Source: Changpingibacter yushuensis (GTDB lineage: Bacteria; Actinomycetota; Actinomycetes; Actinomycetales; Actinomycetaceae). Taken from it: a DNA stretch of 64,000 nt. Shown in pieces: positions 1 through 7,731 of the stretch; the first letter of the stretch is position 1; the number at the start of each line of letters is the position of its first letter. The position numbers were made by a program, and so were the translations under genes. Location of the stretch: contig NZ_CP059492.1 in NCBI RefSeq assembly GCF_014041995.1, forward strand, positions 2,542,001 to 2,606,000. Direction: 5' to 3'. The notes under the pieces are model-generated. The model saw only the letters and a program-made list of their open reading frames with translations. It was not told where the DNA came from and did not search any database.

Positions 1-1
1 G

Positions 2-1102
2 AAGAACATCAAGCGCGTGCCCTACGATCAGGCCGTTGCTTCGACTACAGGCTTCGACTTCCGGAAGCTGTATGTGGATTCACTGGATACGATGATCGAT
101 TTTGAAGCGATCCGCTCCGCAGGCATCCGAATCGGCGCCGACCCCATGGGTGGCGCTTCGCTCGAATACTGGGGTGCGATTGCAGACAAGTACCAGATCG
201 ACCTCACCGTGGTGAATCCTGTGGCTGACCCACGCTGGCCGTTCATGACGCTTGACTGGGATGGCAAGATTCGCATGGATTGCTCGTCGCCCTACGCTAT
301 GGCCTCTTTGCGGGCGCGCATGATTCCCGACGCCGAAGGCAACGTTCCGTTTGATATCGCCACCGGTAACGACGCAGATTCGGATCGCCACGGCATCGTG
401 ACGCCAGACGGCGGACTTATGAACCCCAATCACTATCTTGCTGTGGCAATCGAGTACCTCTTCACTCACCGGCCAGGATGGGGTCACGGAGCCGGTGTTG
501 GAAAGACCCTTGTTTCGTCCTCGCTCATCGATCGAGTTGTGGCAGATATGGGCAAGAACCTCGTGGAAGTCCCTGTGGGATTCAAGTGGTTTGTGCCCGG
601 ATTGTTGACAGGCACGATTGGATTTGGCGGCGAAGAATCTGCTGGAGGATCATTCCTGCGCAAAGACGGAACCGTGTGGACTACTGACAAGGACGGCCTC
701 ATCATGGATCTCCTTGCATCAGAGATTCTGGCGGTAACAGGAAAGAGCCCGTCTCAACTTCACGAAGAACAGGTTGAGAGGTTTGGGGCTTCTGCTTACG
801 CACGGATCGATGCCGCGGCTTCCAAGGAGCAGAAAGCCAAGCTCGGCCAGTTGGCACCCGAAGACGTAACGGCTTCAGAGCTTGCGGGCGAACCCATTAC
901 CGCGAAGCTCGTAGCGGCCCCCGGAAACAATGCCGCCATTGGGGGTCTCAAGGTCACCACAGAAAACGCTTGGTTCGCAGCCCGGCCTTCTGGCACCGAG
1001 GACGTCTACAAGATCTATGCCGAATCCTTCAAGGGTGCCGAGCATCTTGAGGAAGTCCAAGAGGCTGCTAAGGCTGTGGTCTCAGCAGCATTAAAAGGCT
1101 GA
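2..1102 (+). CDS. pgm: Phosphoglucomutase, alpha-D-glucose-phosphate-specific (5' truncated by window edge)
   Basis: Interconverts glucose 1-phosphate and glucose 6-phosphate in the cytosol. The reading frame is open from base 2 ([11 protein letters not shown]), and this KR-x-PY motif is internal in the family, so the N-terminal third, including the phosphoserine loop, lies outside the window. Visible landmarks are [11 protein letters not shown], the metal-binding loop [11 protein letters not shown] near residue 120 of the fragment, GFGGEESAG, and the phosphate-binding RPSGTED near the C-terminus. These match the E. coli Pgm type rather than ManB/GlmM. gnd follows in the same direction after 250 bp, a pairing that fits central sugar-phosphate metabolism. 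Confidence 0.95.
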   Translation, partial: KNIKRVPYDQAVASTTGFDFRKLYVDSLDTMIDFEAIRSAGIRIGADPMGGASLEYWGAIADKYQIDLTVVNPVADPRWPFMTLDWDGKIRMDCSSPYAMASLRARMIPDAEGNVPFDIATGNDADSDRHGIVTPDGGLMNPNHYLAVAIEYLFTHRPGWGHGAGVGKTLVSSSLIDRVVADMGKNLVEVPVGFKWFVPGLLTGTIGFGGEESAGGSFLRKDGTVWTTDKDGLIMDLLASEILAVTGKSPSQLHEEQVERFGASAYARIDAAASKEQKAKLGQLAPEDVTASELAGEPITAKLVAAPGNNAAIGGLKVTTENAWFAARPSGTEDVYKIYAESFKGAEHLEEVQEAAKAVVSAALKG

Positions 1103-1352
1103 CGGCTTGGTGGTGGCTGGCGGCGAGCCACAGTCAGCACGTCGCCTCTATCACACGAGCTTTCGCTGAGCGCGTGCGGATCGCCCCACAGGGCATTTTC
1201 GTCTTCCGCACGCGCACCCAGCACAGTAGATTTATCGGAGTTGCCCTGCCGGATCTGGCGGTGCACGTCAGATCCTCGATCTGTTGGTGAACATGCCAGA
1301 TCTCGCCGAAGTCTCATCGGTCAGGCGAGGGGCCTCGAAATAAGGAGAGAGC
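1103..1352. other. Intergenic pgm-gnd
   Basis: No gene is seen here. A possible hairpin has 9-bp arms at 1171-1179 and 1206-1214 (CGCGTGCGG/CCGCACGCG) with a 26-nt loop. It could act as a pgm terminator or simply be structure in the gnd leader. Confidence 0.35.
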
Positions 1353-2816
1353 ATGTCAATCCCCGCACCCGCTGAGGGCGTCGCAGATCTCGGCGTCACC
1401 GGAATGGCGGTCATGGGATCGAACCTTGCCCGCAACTTCGCGAGCAAGGGTTACAAGGTCGCAATCCATAACCGTTCGGCCGCCAAGACTGAAAAGGTCA
1501 TAGCCGAACACGGAGACGATGGCGAGTTCTATCCCTCTGAAACCATGGCGGATTTCGTCGCCTCGCTATCCAAGCCTCGGGTTGCCATCATCATGGTCAA
1601 GGCTGGCGCTCCCACCGATGCCGTTATTGAGGAACTTGCCGCCCTCATGGAACCCGGCGATATCATCGTGGACTGCGGGAACTCCAATTATCATGACACC
1701 CGCCGCCGCGAAGCCGATATTCGCGCGCGCGGGCTTCACTTCGTTGGCTCCGGAGTCTCCGGCGGAGAAGAGGGTGCTCTCAAGGGCCCATCAATTATGC
1801 CTGGCGGAACCGTTGAATCGTACAAGCGGCTCGGGCCCATGTTCGAATCGATCTCCGCACATGTTGATGGAGTGCCATGCTGCACGCACGTTGGGCCGGA
1901 TGGAGCTGGGCACTTCGTGAAGATGGTGCACAACGGCATCGAGTATGCGGATATGCAGCTCATCGCTGAAGCCTACGACCTCATGCGCAAAGCTCTGGGG
2001 ATGAGCGCACCTGAAATCGGCAAGGTCTTTGAAGAGTGGAACAAGACAGAACTCGATTCCTATCTCATTGAGATCACCGCTGATGTGCTCCAGCACTCCG
2101 ACCCACAGACGGGCAAGCCTTTCGTGGACATCATCCTCGATCAGGCAGCTCAGAAGGGCACGGGCGCGTGGACCGTTCAGAACGCGGCTGAGATGGGCAT
2201 TCCGGTTACCGGCATTGCGGAAGCAACATTCGCTCGATCACTTTCCGGTTCTATCCCACAACGCGAGGCTGCCCGAACCACCCTCCCAGCGCTGACCGTT
2301 GATACGCCTATCGACGAACAGCGCGAAGCATTCATCGAAGCAATCAGGCAAGCGCTTTATGCCTCGAAGATGGTGGCTTATTCGCAGGGATTCGATCTCA
2401 TTCGTTCTGCATCCGACCAGTACGGATGGAATGTAGATATGGGCGCTATGGCCCGCATCTGGCGCGGTGGCTGCATCATCCGCGCAGTGTTCCTTAACCG
2501 CATCACGGAAGCCTATGAACGTAATCAGGAGCTACCACTCCTGCTTTCGGATTCCTACTTCGCTGGCGAAATCGCCAAGACCGTCAAATCGTGGCGTTGG
2601 ATCGTATCCTTCTCTGCGCTCAACGGGATCCCGGTACCGGCGTTCTCCTCCACGCTCTCTTACTACGACGGCGTGCGTGCAGAACAGCTTCCTGCCAACC
2701 TCATCCAAGGCCAGCGCGACTATTTTGGCGCGCACACCTACCATCGCGTAGATGACTCAGCAGGCGTTTACCACACTCTGTGGAGCGAAGATCGCTCAGA
2801 GGAAAAGCAGAACTAA
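1353..2816 (+). CDS. gnd: 6-phosphogluconate dehydrogenase, decarboxylating
   Basis: Oxidative pentose-phosphate pathway enzyme converting 6-phosphogluconate to ribulose 5-phosphate, CO2 and NADPH. The 487-residue length fits the long dimeric family. An N-terminal Rossmann motif GMAVMGSNLARN lies at about residues 17-28. The active-site stretch GAGHFVKMVHNGIEY carries the catalytic Lys, Asn and Glu near residues 188-202. WRGGCIIR and a C-terminal YFGAHTYHRVD complete the signature. The start has a clear ribosome binding site, AAGGAG, a few bases upstream of ATG. A 17-bp hairpin follows the stop. Confidence 0.97.
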   Translation: MSIPAPAEGVADLGVTGMAVMGSNLARNFASKGYKVAIHNRSAAKTEKVIAEHGDDGEFYPSETMADFVASLSKPRVAIIMVKAGAPTDAVIEELAALMEPGDIIVDCGNSNYHDTRRREADIRARGLHFVGSGVSGGEEGALKGPSIMPGGTVESYKRLGPMFESISAHVDGVPCCTHVGPDGAGHFVKMVHNGIEYADMQLIAEAYDLMRKALGMSAPEIGKVFEEWNKTELDSYLIEITADVLQHSDPQTGKPFVDIILDQAAQKGTGAWTVQNAAEMGIPVTGIAEATFARSLSGSIPQREAARTTLPALTVDTPIDEQREAFIEAIRQALYASKMVAYSQGFDLIRSASDQYGWNVDMGAMARIWRGGCIIRAVFLNRITEAYERNQELPLLLSDSYFAGEIAKTVKSWRWIVSFSALNGIPVPAFSSTLSYYDGVRAEQLPANLIQGQRDYFGAHTYHRVDDSAGVYHTLWSEDRSEEKQN

Positions 2817-2834
2817 GCTGGCATGACGCTTGAG

Positions 2835-2875
2835 TGAGTTGGGGGAGCGGCAATGTGCGCCGCTCCCCCAACTCA
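2835..2875 (+). terminator. Perfect 17-bp hairpin downstream of gnd
   Basis: Arms 2835-2851 and 2859-2875 are exact reverse complements (TGAGTTGGGGGAGCGGC on the left) with a 7-nt loop. There is no T tract, which is common for actinobacterial terminators. It separates gnd from the next gene. Confidence 0.75.
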
Positions 2876-2909
2876 TGCCCGTCCTCAGCCGATTCGCAAT
2901 CTGAGACGC

Positions 2910-2921
2910 TAAGCTTGGTGC
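2910..2921 (+). promoter_or_regulatory. -10 element of a probable leaderless promoter
   Basis: TAAGCT at 2910-2915 fits the actinobacterial TANNNT -10 consensus and ends 6 nt before the GTG at 2922, so transcription would begin at the start codon. No -35 box or Shine-Dalgarno is evident. Confidence 0.5.
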
Positions 2922-4082
2922 GTGGCACTTGCAGACATCGCGCGCGCAGCAGAGATCGCCCTGAACAAGCGGGGCATCGTTCGAATGCGGTCGCGCGGAT
3001 GGCTTCCTCAAATCCTGCCCTTCACAGGATATGGTTCCGTAAACAAGTTGCACGTGCTCGCCAGAGCAGTCATGGCCGCACCAGATGCAGACGAGCCCTT
3101 CACCTTCAAGTTGCTGCCAGGCAGCGCCCACGGCGCTATCCCGTCACGGCCGGTCTCGCAGTTCCTCGATCTTCATTCGCCAACGATTGACGCGGTTGAC
3201 GATATCGTGGAACTCGCCGCGCACACCGCAGGAGAAGCGCAACGCGGATGGCGCCAGTTCTTCACTACTCAAGTGGGGAATCTGCCCGTTACCGTTCGGA
3301 TCGCCAATCAAGAGATCGAAACGCGCACCGATGCCAGCGGATACATCAATGTCATGTTCACCAAACACGGTTTGGAACCCGGCTGGCACGAAGCTGAGAT
3401 CATTCCTCGTGCGGGCAAACCTGTAGTTGCCCCCGTCGTCGTCGTCGATCCTGACGCGAAACTAGGTGTCATATCGGATATTGACGATACGATCCTCGTA
3501 GCGTGGCTGCCGCGCGCCATGCTGGCAGCCTGGAACGCCTTCATACTGAAGACTGACGCACGCCAACCGGTGCCAGGTATGGCGGAGTTCTACGCCGAAG
3601 TGCTTGCCGATTACCCCGAAGCACCAGTCTTCTACGTATCCACCGGTGCGTGGAACACACTGCCCGCCATGCAAGCTTTCATTCAATCGAATGATCTACC
3701 TACAGGTCCCCTGCTCATGACCGACTGGGGGCCAACGCCAACAGGGCTGTTCCGATCAGGGCAGGAACACAAACGTACACAGATCCGCAATCTCCTCATC
3801 ATGTTCCCGCACATCAAGTGGGTACTCATCGGCGACGACGGCCAACATGATCCGGTGATCTATGACGAACTTGCGCGCGAACACCCCACACGAGTAGAGG
3901 CGATCGCCCTGCGCGAGCTCAACCCGGTTGAGCAAGTGCTTTCCAGTGGCATGGGTGCAACCATTGAGGCAATCAACCCGATCCTGCCGATGCGCCCAGC
4001 CTCAATTCCACTCATCCAAGGCCGCGACGGCCACGAGTTACTGCAGGAATTCCGCCGCATAAAAAGGAACTCTGCCGCATAA
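2922..4082 (+). CDS. App1-family phosphatidate phosphatase-like protein (DUF2183)
   Basis: 386 residues with a C-terminal HAD-like catalytic domain of the App1/DUF2183 family. The nucleophile motif is SDIDDTIL (DxDxT) near residue 185, followed by YVSTGAWN and LIGDDGQHDP. In yeast App1 this domain dephosphorylates phosphatidate; the bacterial substrate is not established. The N-terminal half is a beta-rich domain typical of bacterial members. GTG 2922 is chosen because a TANNNT element sits 6 nt upstream. The last codons lie in a 20-bp imperfect tandem duplication (4047-4086) that shifts the frame and ends the protein early. Without it the frame would run to the TGA at 4121-4123 and end AALRH. 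Confidence 0.88.
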   Translation: MALADIARAAEIALNKRGIVRMRSRGWLPQILPFTGYGSVNKLHVLARAVMAAPDADEPFTFKLLPGSAHGAIPSRPVSQFLDLHSPTIDAVDDIVELAAHTAGEAQRGWRQFFTTQVGNLPVTVRIANQEIETRTDASGYINVMFTKHGLEPGWHEAEIIPRAGKPVVAPVVVVDPDAKLGVISDIDDTILVAWLPRAMLAAWNAFILKTDARQPVPGMAEFYAEVLADYPEAPVFYVSTGAWNTLPAMQAFIQSNDLPTGPLLMTDWGPTPTGLFRSGQEHKRTQIRNLLIMFPHIKWVLIGDDGQHDPVIYDELAREHPTRVEAIALRELNPVEQVLSSGMGATIEAINPILPMRPASIPLIQGRDGHELLQEFRRIKRNSAA

Positions 4083-4086
4083 AGAG
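4047..4086 (+). repeat. 20-bp tandem duplication at the 3' end of the App1-like gene
   Basis: Units 4047-4066 and 4067-4086 match at 17 of 20 positions (GAATTCCGCCGCATAAAAAG and GAACTCTGCCGCATAAAGAG). Because 20 is not a multiple of three, the second unit is read in another frame and supplies the stop TAA. Confidence 0.8.
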
Positions 4087-4105
4087 GCAAGTGGGCGCGG
4101 CGCGA

Positions 4106-4175
4106 GCGGCGCTGCGCCACTGACCACACGGCTGCGAGCAGCAGGCACGGGGCACGTTTGGTTCTTCCCCACCGC
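4106..4175 (+). repeat. 70-bp direct repeat, copy 1
   Basis: Matches 6221-6290 at 62 of 70 positions, in the same orientation. It lies just downstream of the App1-like gene and includes an in-phase AALRH-stop. The similarity stops abruptly at both ends. Confidence 0.85.
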
Positions 4176-4234
4176 AAGCAACACAGACACTTTCAACAGA
4201 CTTGTTCCTAAGTGAATTGAGGAATCGAGACCAC

Positions 4235-4263
4235 TTGTCTTATAAGTTATATAGACATAGTAT
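4235..4263 (+). promoter_or_regulatory. Promoter with spacer palindrome upstream of the galactarate dehydratase gene
   Basis: TTGTCT (4235-4240) and TAGTAT (4258-4263) are separated by 17 bp. Inside the spacer is the perfect dyad TATAAGTTATA (4241-4251), well placed for a repressor to block polymerase. The GntR regulator encoded next door is the obvious candidate; this is inference. Confidence 0.55.
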
Positions 4264-4312
4264 GAGTGTGGGAACAAGGTAGTCCCCACCTCGCACTGCA
4301 TAGGAGCACGTC

Positions 4313-5434
4313 ATGTCTGACTCAATAACCAACGTCAAGTTGTCACACGTCGTCTTGCCACTCAAGCACGAGATTTCAGACGCCAAGGTGTTTACCGGGC
4401 GCCAGAAGCCAATGACTGAAGTCCACTTCCTTTTCTGCGAAATCGAGACGGCTGATGGATTCTCTGGAGTCGGGTTCGGCTACTCCAAGCGTGCCGGCGG
4501 GCCAGCACAATTCGCGCACGCCAAGGAGATTGCCGACAATTTGATCGGCGAAGATCCAAACGATATTGACCGCCTCCGCATCAAGCTGCTTTGGGCAGGC
4601 GCATCGGTGGGCCGCTCTGGGGTCGCAGTACAGGCCATCGCCGCCATTGATGTGGCATTGTGGGACCTCAAGTCGAAACGAGCAGACCTACCACTCTCCA
4701 AACTCATCGGTGCCCACCGCGATTCAGTCCGTTGTTACAACACGTCCGGAGGATTCCTGAACGCACCACTTCCACAAATCCTCGAGAACGCGACGGCGTC
4801 GGTAGAAGCGGGAATCGGCGGCATCAAGATCAAAGTCGGACACCCCGACCGAAACGTAGACTTCACACGCCTGACGGCCATGCGGGAACACTTGGGAGAC
4901 GATTTCCCGCTCATGGTGGATGCGAACCAGCAATGGGATCGTCCCACAGCCATGCGGATGTGCAAAGCAATGGAGGAGTTCAACCTCGTGTGGATTGAAG
5001 AACCCCTAGATGCCTATGACTACGAAGGTCATGCTGAACTCACTCGGGAAATCGCCACTCCAATAGCCACTGGAGAAATGCTGACATCGGTTGCGGAACA
5101 CCGCAAGCTGATCGAGCGTCATTCGTGCGACTTCATTCAGCCAGATGCCCCGCGAATCGGAGGAATCACCGAGTTTCGCAAGCTTCTGACATTGGCGGAG
5201 GACGCGGGCCTTCAGCTAGCACCCCACTTCTCCATGGAGATTCACTCCCACCTCGCGGCAACGTACTCGCTCGAGCCGTGGGTGGAACACTTCGATTGGC
5301 TCGACCCGCTATTCAACGAACACATGGAGATCGCCAACGGACGCATGCTCGTCTCAGAAAGGCCAGGCCTAGGCATTACGCTCTCCGATCAGATGCGAGC
5401 ATGGACCATCGACACCTTCAGCGTCCACGCCTGA
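4313..5434 (+). CDS. L-talarate/galactarate dehydratase (enolase superfamily)
   Basis: Dehydrates galactarate (mucate) or L-talarate to 5-keto-4-deoxy-D-glucarate. The sequence follows the Salmonella TalrD/GalrD enzyme closely: SDAKV-TGRQKP near the start, LLWAGASVGRSG, the catalytic KxK in GGIKIKVG, metal ligands in MVDANQQW, WIEEPLDAYD and ATGEMLTS, and the catalytic His region APHFSMEIH. At 373 residues it lacks only the short N-terminal extension of the Salmonella protein. AGGAG lies 6 nt before ATG. With the adjacent GntR gene it forms a module enclosed by a 70-bp direct repeat, and its product feeds the minus-strand aldarate genes nearby. GarD-type galactarate dehydratase is a different family. 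Confidence 0.92.
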   Translation: MSDSITNVKLSHVVLPLKHEISDAKVFTGRQKPMTEVHFLFCEIETADGFSGVGFGYSKRAGGPAQFAHAKEIADNLIGEDPNDIDRLRIKLLWAGASVGRSGVAVQAIAAIDVALWDLKSKRADLPLSKLIGAHRDSVRCYNTSGGFLNAPLPQILENATASVEAGIGGIKIKVGHPDRNVDFTRLTAMREHLGDDFPLMVDANQQWDRPTAMRMCKAMEEFNLVWIEEPLDAYDYEGHAELTREIATPIATGEMLTSVAEHRKLIERHSCDFIQPDAPRIGGITEFRKLLTLAEDAGLQLAPHFSMEIHSHLAATYSLEPWVEHFDWLDPLFNEHMEIANGRMLVSERPGLGITLSDQMRAWTIDTFSVHA

Positions 5435-5447
5435 CCTAGGGCGTTAT

Positions 5448-5480
5448 CCTTGTGGGGGTGGAGCCACCACCTCCACAAGG
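5448..5480 (+). terminator. 14-bp hairpin between dehydratase and regulator genes
   Basis: Arms 5448-5461 and 5467-5480 pair over 14 positions with one G-T and a 5-nt loop (left arm CCTTGTGGGGGTGG). There is no T tract. It may be a terminator or attenuator for the dehydratase gene, or an operator. Its position makes a TTG start at 5450 for the regulator unlikely. Confidence 0.6.
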
Positions 5481-5497
5481 ACCAGACGGGAATCACC

Positions 5498-6238
5498 ATG
5501 ACCACAAGCGGGCCTGCTTTGAGCGATCAGCAGTCGTTGCACCGCAATGATCCCCGCGGGCTGACACACGCGCTCGCTGCCAGTCTAAAGTCAGAGATTG
5601 CAGCTGGGAGGCTCTCCACTGGAGACCGCCTACCATCAGAATCGGAACTATGCCGGAGCTTCGACGTATCACGAACTGTGGTCCGCGAGGCTATCTCACA
5701 ATTGCGCGCCGAAGGACTGATCGAAACCTTTCACGGGAAGGGCTCCTTCATCGCCCTTCCCCAGGCCCCAACCGAGCATGCCAGTTCTCAATCGGTAGTG
5801 GACTTGTCACTCTCCCAATCACCGCGAGACGTGATGGAGCTGCGAATGGCGGTTGAAACCGAGGCAGCGGCGCTTGCCGCCGTGCGCCACACCGATCAAG
5901 ATATCCGCTCGATGGATGCTGCCTTGAGCGACCTACGGCATGCTACAGAGGTAGGCGGAAGCATCATTGGACCCGATTGGGCCGTGCATATGGCCGTTGC
6001 TACGGCAAGTGCCAACCCACTCCTCATCGCAACAATGCGGGCGATGGGACCATCGGCTGTTTTGCGCCATCGCGCCAGTTTAGACGACGACGTCGACGTA
6101 TTGGACCCCGAGCACAGCGCACTCATTCTTCACGAGCATCACGTGATTCGCGATGCGGTAGCGCGAGGCGATGCCGAAGCTGCCCGCGCAGCGATTCGCG
6201 TTCACCTTTCACGGTCCATGGCGGCGCTGCGCCGCTGA
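5498..6238 (+). CDS. GntR/FadR-family transcriptional regulator (FCD domain)
   Basis: 246 residues from ATG 5498. The N-terminal winged helix reads LSTGDRLPSESELCRSFDVSRTVVREAI...LIETFHGKGSF (about residues 25-90), followed by an all-helical FCD ligand domain with H...H/D metal-type positions. Family members bind sugar acids. Placement 63 bp after the galactarate dehydratase gene suggests control of that gene and perhaps the wider island. A longer reading from TTG 5450 is rejected because it would put a 14-bp hairpin inside the coding region. The final residues MAALRR fall inside direct-repeat copy 2, so the C-terminus may have been acquired or replaced by recombination. Confidence 0.88.
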   Translation: MTTSGPALSDQQSLHRNDPRGLTHALAASLKSEIAAGRLSTGDRLPSESELCRSFDVSRTVVREAISQLRAEGLIETFHGKGSFIALPQAPTEHASSQSVVDLSLSQSPRDVMELRMAVETEAAALAAVRHTDQDIRSMDAALSDLRHATEVGGSIIGPDWAVHMAVATASANPLLIATMRAMGPSAVLRHRASLDDDVDVLDPEHSALILHEHHVIRDAVARGDAEAARAAIRVHLSRSMAALRR

Positions 6239-6290
6239 CCACACGGGTGCGAGCAGCAGGCGCGGGGCAGGTATGGTTCTTTCCCGTCGC
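6221..6290 (+). repeat. 70-bp direct repeat, copy 2
   Basis: Second copy of the 4106-4175 repeat (62 of 70 identical). It covers the last five codons and stop of the GntR gene and the spacer up to the convergent glycerate kinase gene. Confidence 0.85.
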
Positions 6291-6305
6291 TGGGATACCT
6301 ATGGG

Positions 6306-7430
6306 CTATCGACGCCCTGCCATTAGCAAACGCGTTGCACGTTCAGAAGCGTTGGCAAGGTTTTCCCGACCATGGGCCAATGCCCCGGCCAAGTCTGTCA
6401 CTCCATCTACGATCGGCATGAGGGCCACAAATCCGTGGTCATACAGCTCTTCGACACCGTCACCAAGCTTGCCGGCAAACGCCACAATCGGAACGCCTGC
6501 CGGAACGGCAACGCGCGCCACACCCGAAAGCGTCTTTCCCATAAGAGTCTGGCGATCCATTGCGCCCTCGCCGGTGAAAACGAAGTCAGCGCCACGAATG
6601 GCGTCCTTGAGACCAACCGTCTCCACCACAAGATCAATTCCGGAAGCCAGCTCGGCACCTAGGAAAGCAACCATGGCGTATCCCAGCCCACCGGCAGCCC
6701 CAGCTCCCTCCGCCAGCGCGGGACCATCGAGATGCCCAGCCACGTCGGCAAAATTCCTCAGCGCCTGATCTAGGAATCTGACGTCTTCTGGAGAGGCGCC
6801 CTTCTGCGGGCCAAAGATGGCTGAAGCACCACGCTCACCCAAGAGCGGATTATCCACATCGCAAGCAACCCGGAACGTCACACCTGAAAGCCGCGGGTCC
6901 GCGCCGGAAGTGTCAATGCGTGCCAGCCGAGTCAATGACTCGGGACTGCCGTCCAGCTCAGCGCCATCGTGGTCCAAGAATACGAAACCAAGAGCGCGAA
7001 GCATGCCCGCCCCGGCGTCGTTCGTACCCGAACCACCCAAGCCAATCAGGATCTCCGTGACTCCTTCATCCAACGCGGCCAAAATGAGCTGACCCACCCC
7101 GAAGGATTGCATGGCCCGAATGCGCCGGCGTTCGGGTGCTACCATTGCGATTCCAACGGCCTCAGCAACCTCCATAACCGCGCGATCGGGCGTCACAGCG
7201 ATGGTTCCGGTAGCTTGCTCGCCCAGGGCATTGAGCAGATCAACACTCACGCGGCGTGCACCTAGAGCATCAGCGAGTGCTTCAGTGAATCCTTCGCCGC
7301 CATCAGCCATGGGAATTTCTACGCATTCGGCATCCGGGAGAATGCGATGGATGCCTTGCGCCAATGCAGCCGCAGCATCCGAGGCGCTGATCGATTCCTT
7401 GAAACTATCCGGTGCGCAGACAAACTTCAT
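6306..7430 (-). CDS. Glycerate kinase (GarK/GlxK type)
   Basis: Phosphorylates D-glycerate and is the last step from tartronate semialdehyde into glycolysis. At 374 residues it has the length of E. coli GarK. Diagnostic stretches are the N-terminal MKFVCAPDSFKES, MADGGEGF, GLGGSGTNDAGAG, IFGPQKGAS and FTGEGAMDRQTLMGKT. A longer frame reaches 7514, but ATG 7430 is preferred: it begins exactly at the conserved MK-x3-APDSFK and has GGAGAG 8 nt upstream. The gene lies 301 bp after glucarate dehydratase, with hairpins between, so it may have its own promoter. TAAGAT on the minus strand near 7503-7508 is a candidate -10. Confidence 0.94.
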   Translation of the reverse strand: MKFVCAPDSFKESISASDAAAALAQGIHRILPDAECVEIPMADGGEGFTEALADALGARRVSVDLLNALGEQATGTIAVTPDRAVMEVAEAVGIAMVAPERRRIRAMQSFGVGQLILAALDEGVTEILIGLGGSGTNDAGAGMLRALGFVFLDHDGAELDGSPESLTRLARIDTSGADPRLSGVTFRVACDVDNPLLGERGASAIFGPQKGASPEDVRFLDQALRNFADVAGHLDGPALAEGAGAAGGLGYAMVAFLGAELASGIDLVVETVGLKDAIRGADFVFTGEGAMDRQTLMGKTLSGVARVAVPAGVPIVAFAGKLGDGVEELYDHGFVALMPIVDGVTDLAGALAHGRENLANASERATRLLMAGRR

Positions 7431-7731
7431 ATCGAAACTCTCCAAGATCGGGTGCGGGTGCTTCACATCCCGCGTGGTGCGGACGCATCCGCGTTGAGTG
7501 GAAATCTTATCCATCGCGATGCGGACGTGTTCGGCCTAGGGCGATCGTACCGGGGAGACCCCAGGAGAACAGCTTGGTTTCTCCCCGATACGTAGTGAAC
7601 CAACGGCGTCTCACACGGAAGAAGAGTGCTTTCCGTTGGATTCGCCGGCGGCGCCCATCCCAACTAGGGCACCACCGGTTTCCTGCTCACAAGGCATCGC
7701 GTCGCCACAGCGAGCAGGAAGGCAAGAGATC
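7431..7731. other. Gene-free spacer between glucarate dehydratase and glycerate kinase
   Basis: 301 bp without a credible ORF. Two stem-loops are visible: 8-bp arms 7551-7558/7580-7587 (CGGGGAGA/TCTCCCCG) and 9-bp arms 7680-7688/7712-7720 (TTCCTGCTC/GAGCAGGAA). The second lies just past the glucarate dehydratase stop and could terminate it. Confidence 0.5.

Noticed and set aside
5977-6768. 263-codon plus-strand ORF over the GntR and glycerate kinase 3' ends
   Set aside because: Arg/Ser-rich out-of-frame translation crossing two convergent real genes.
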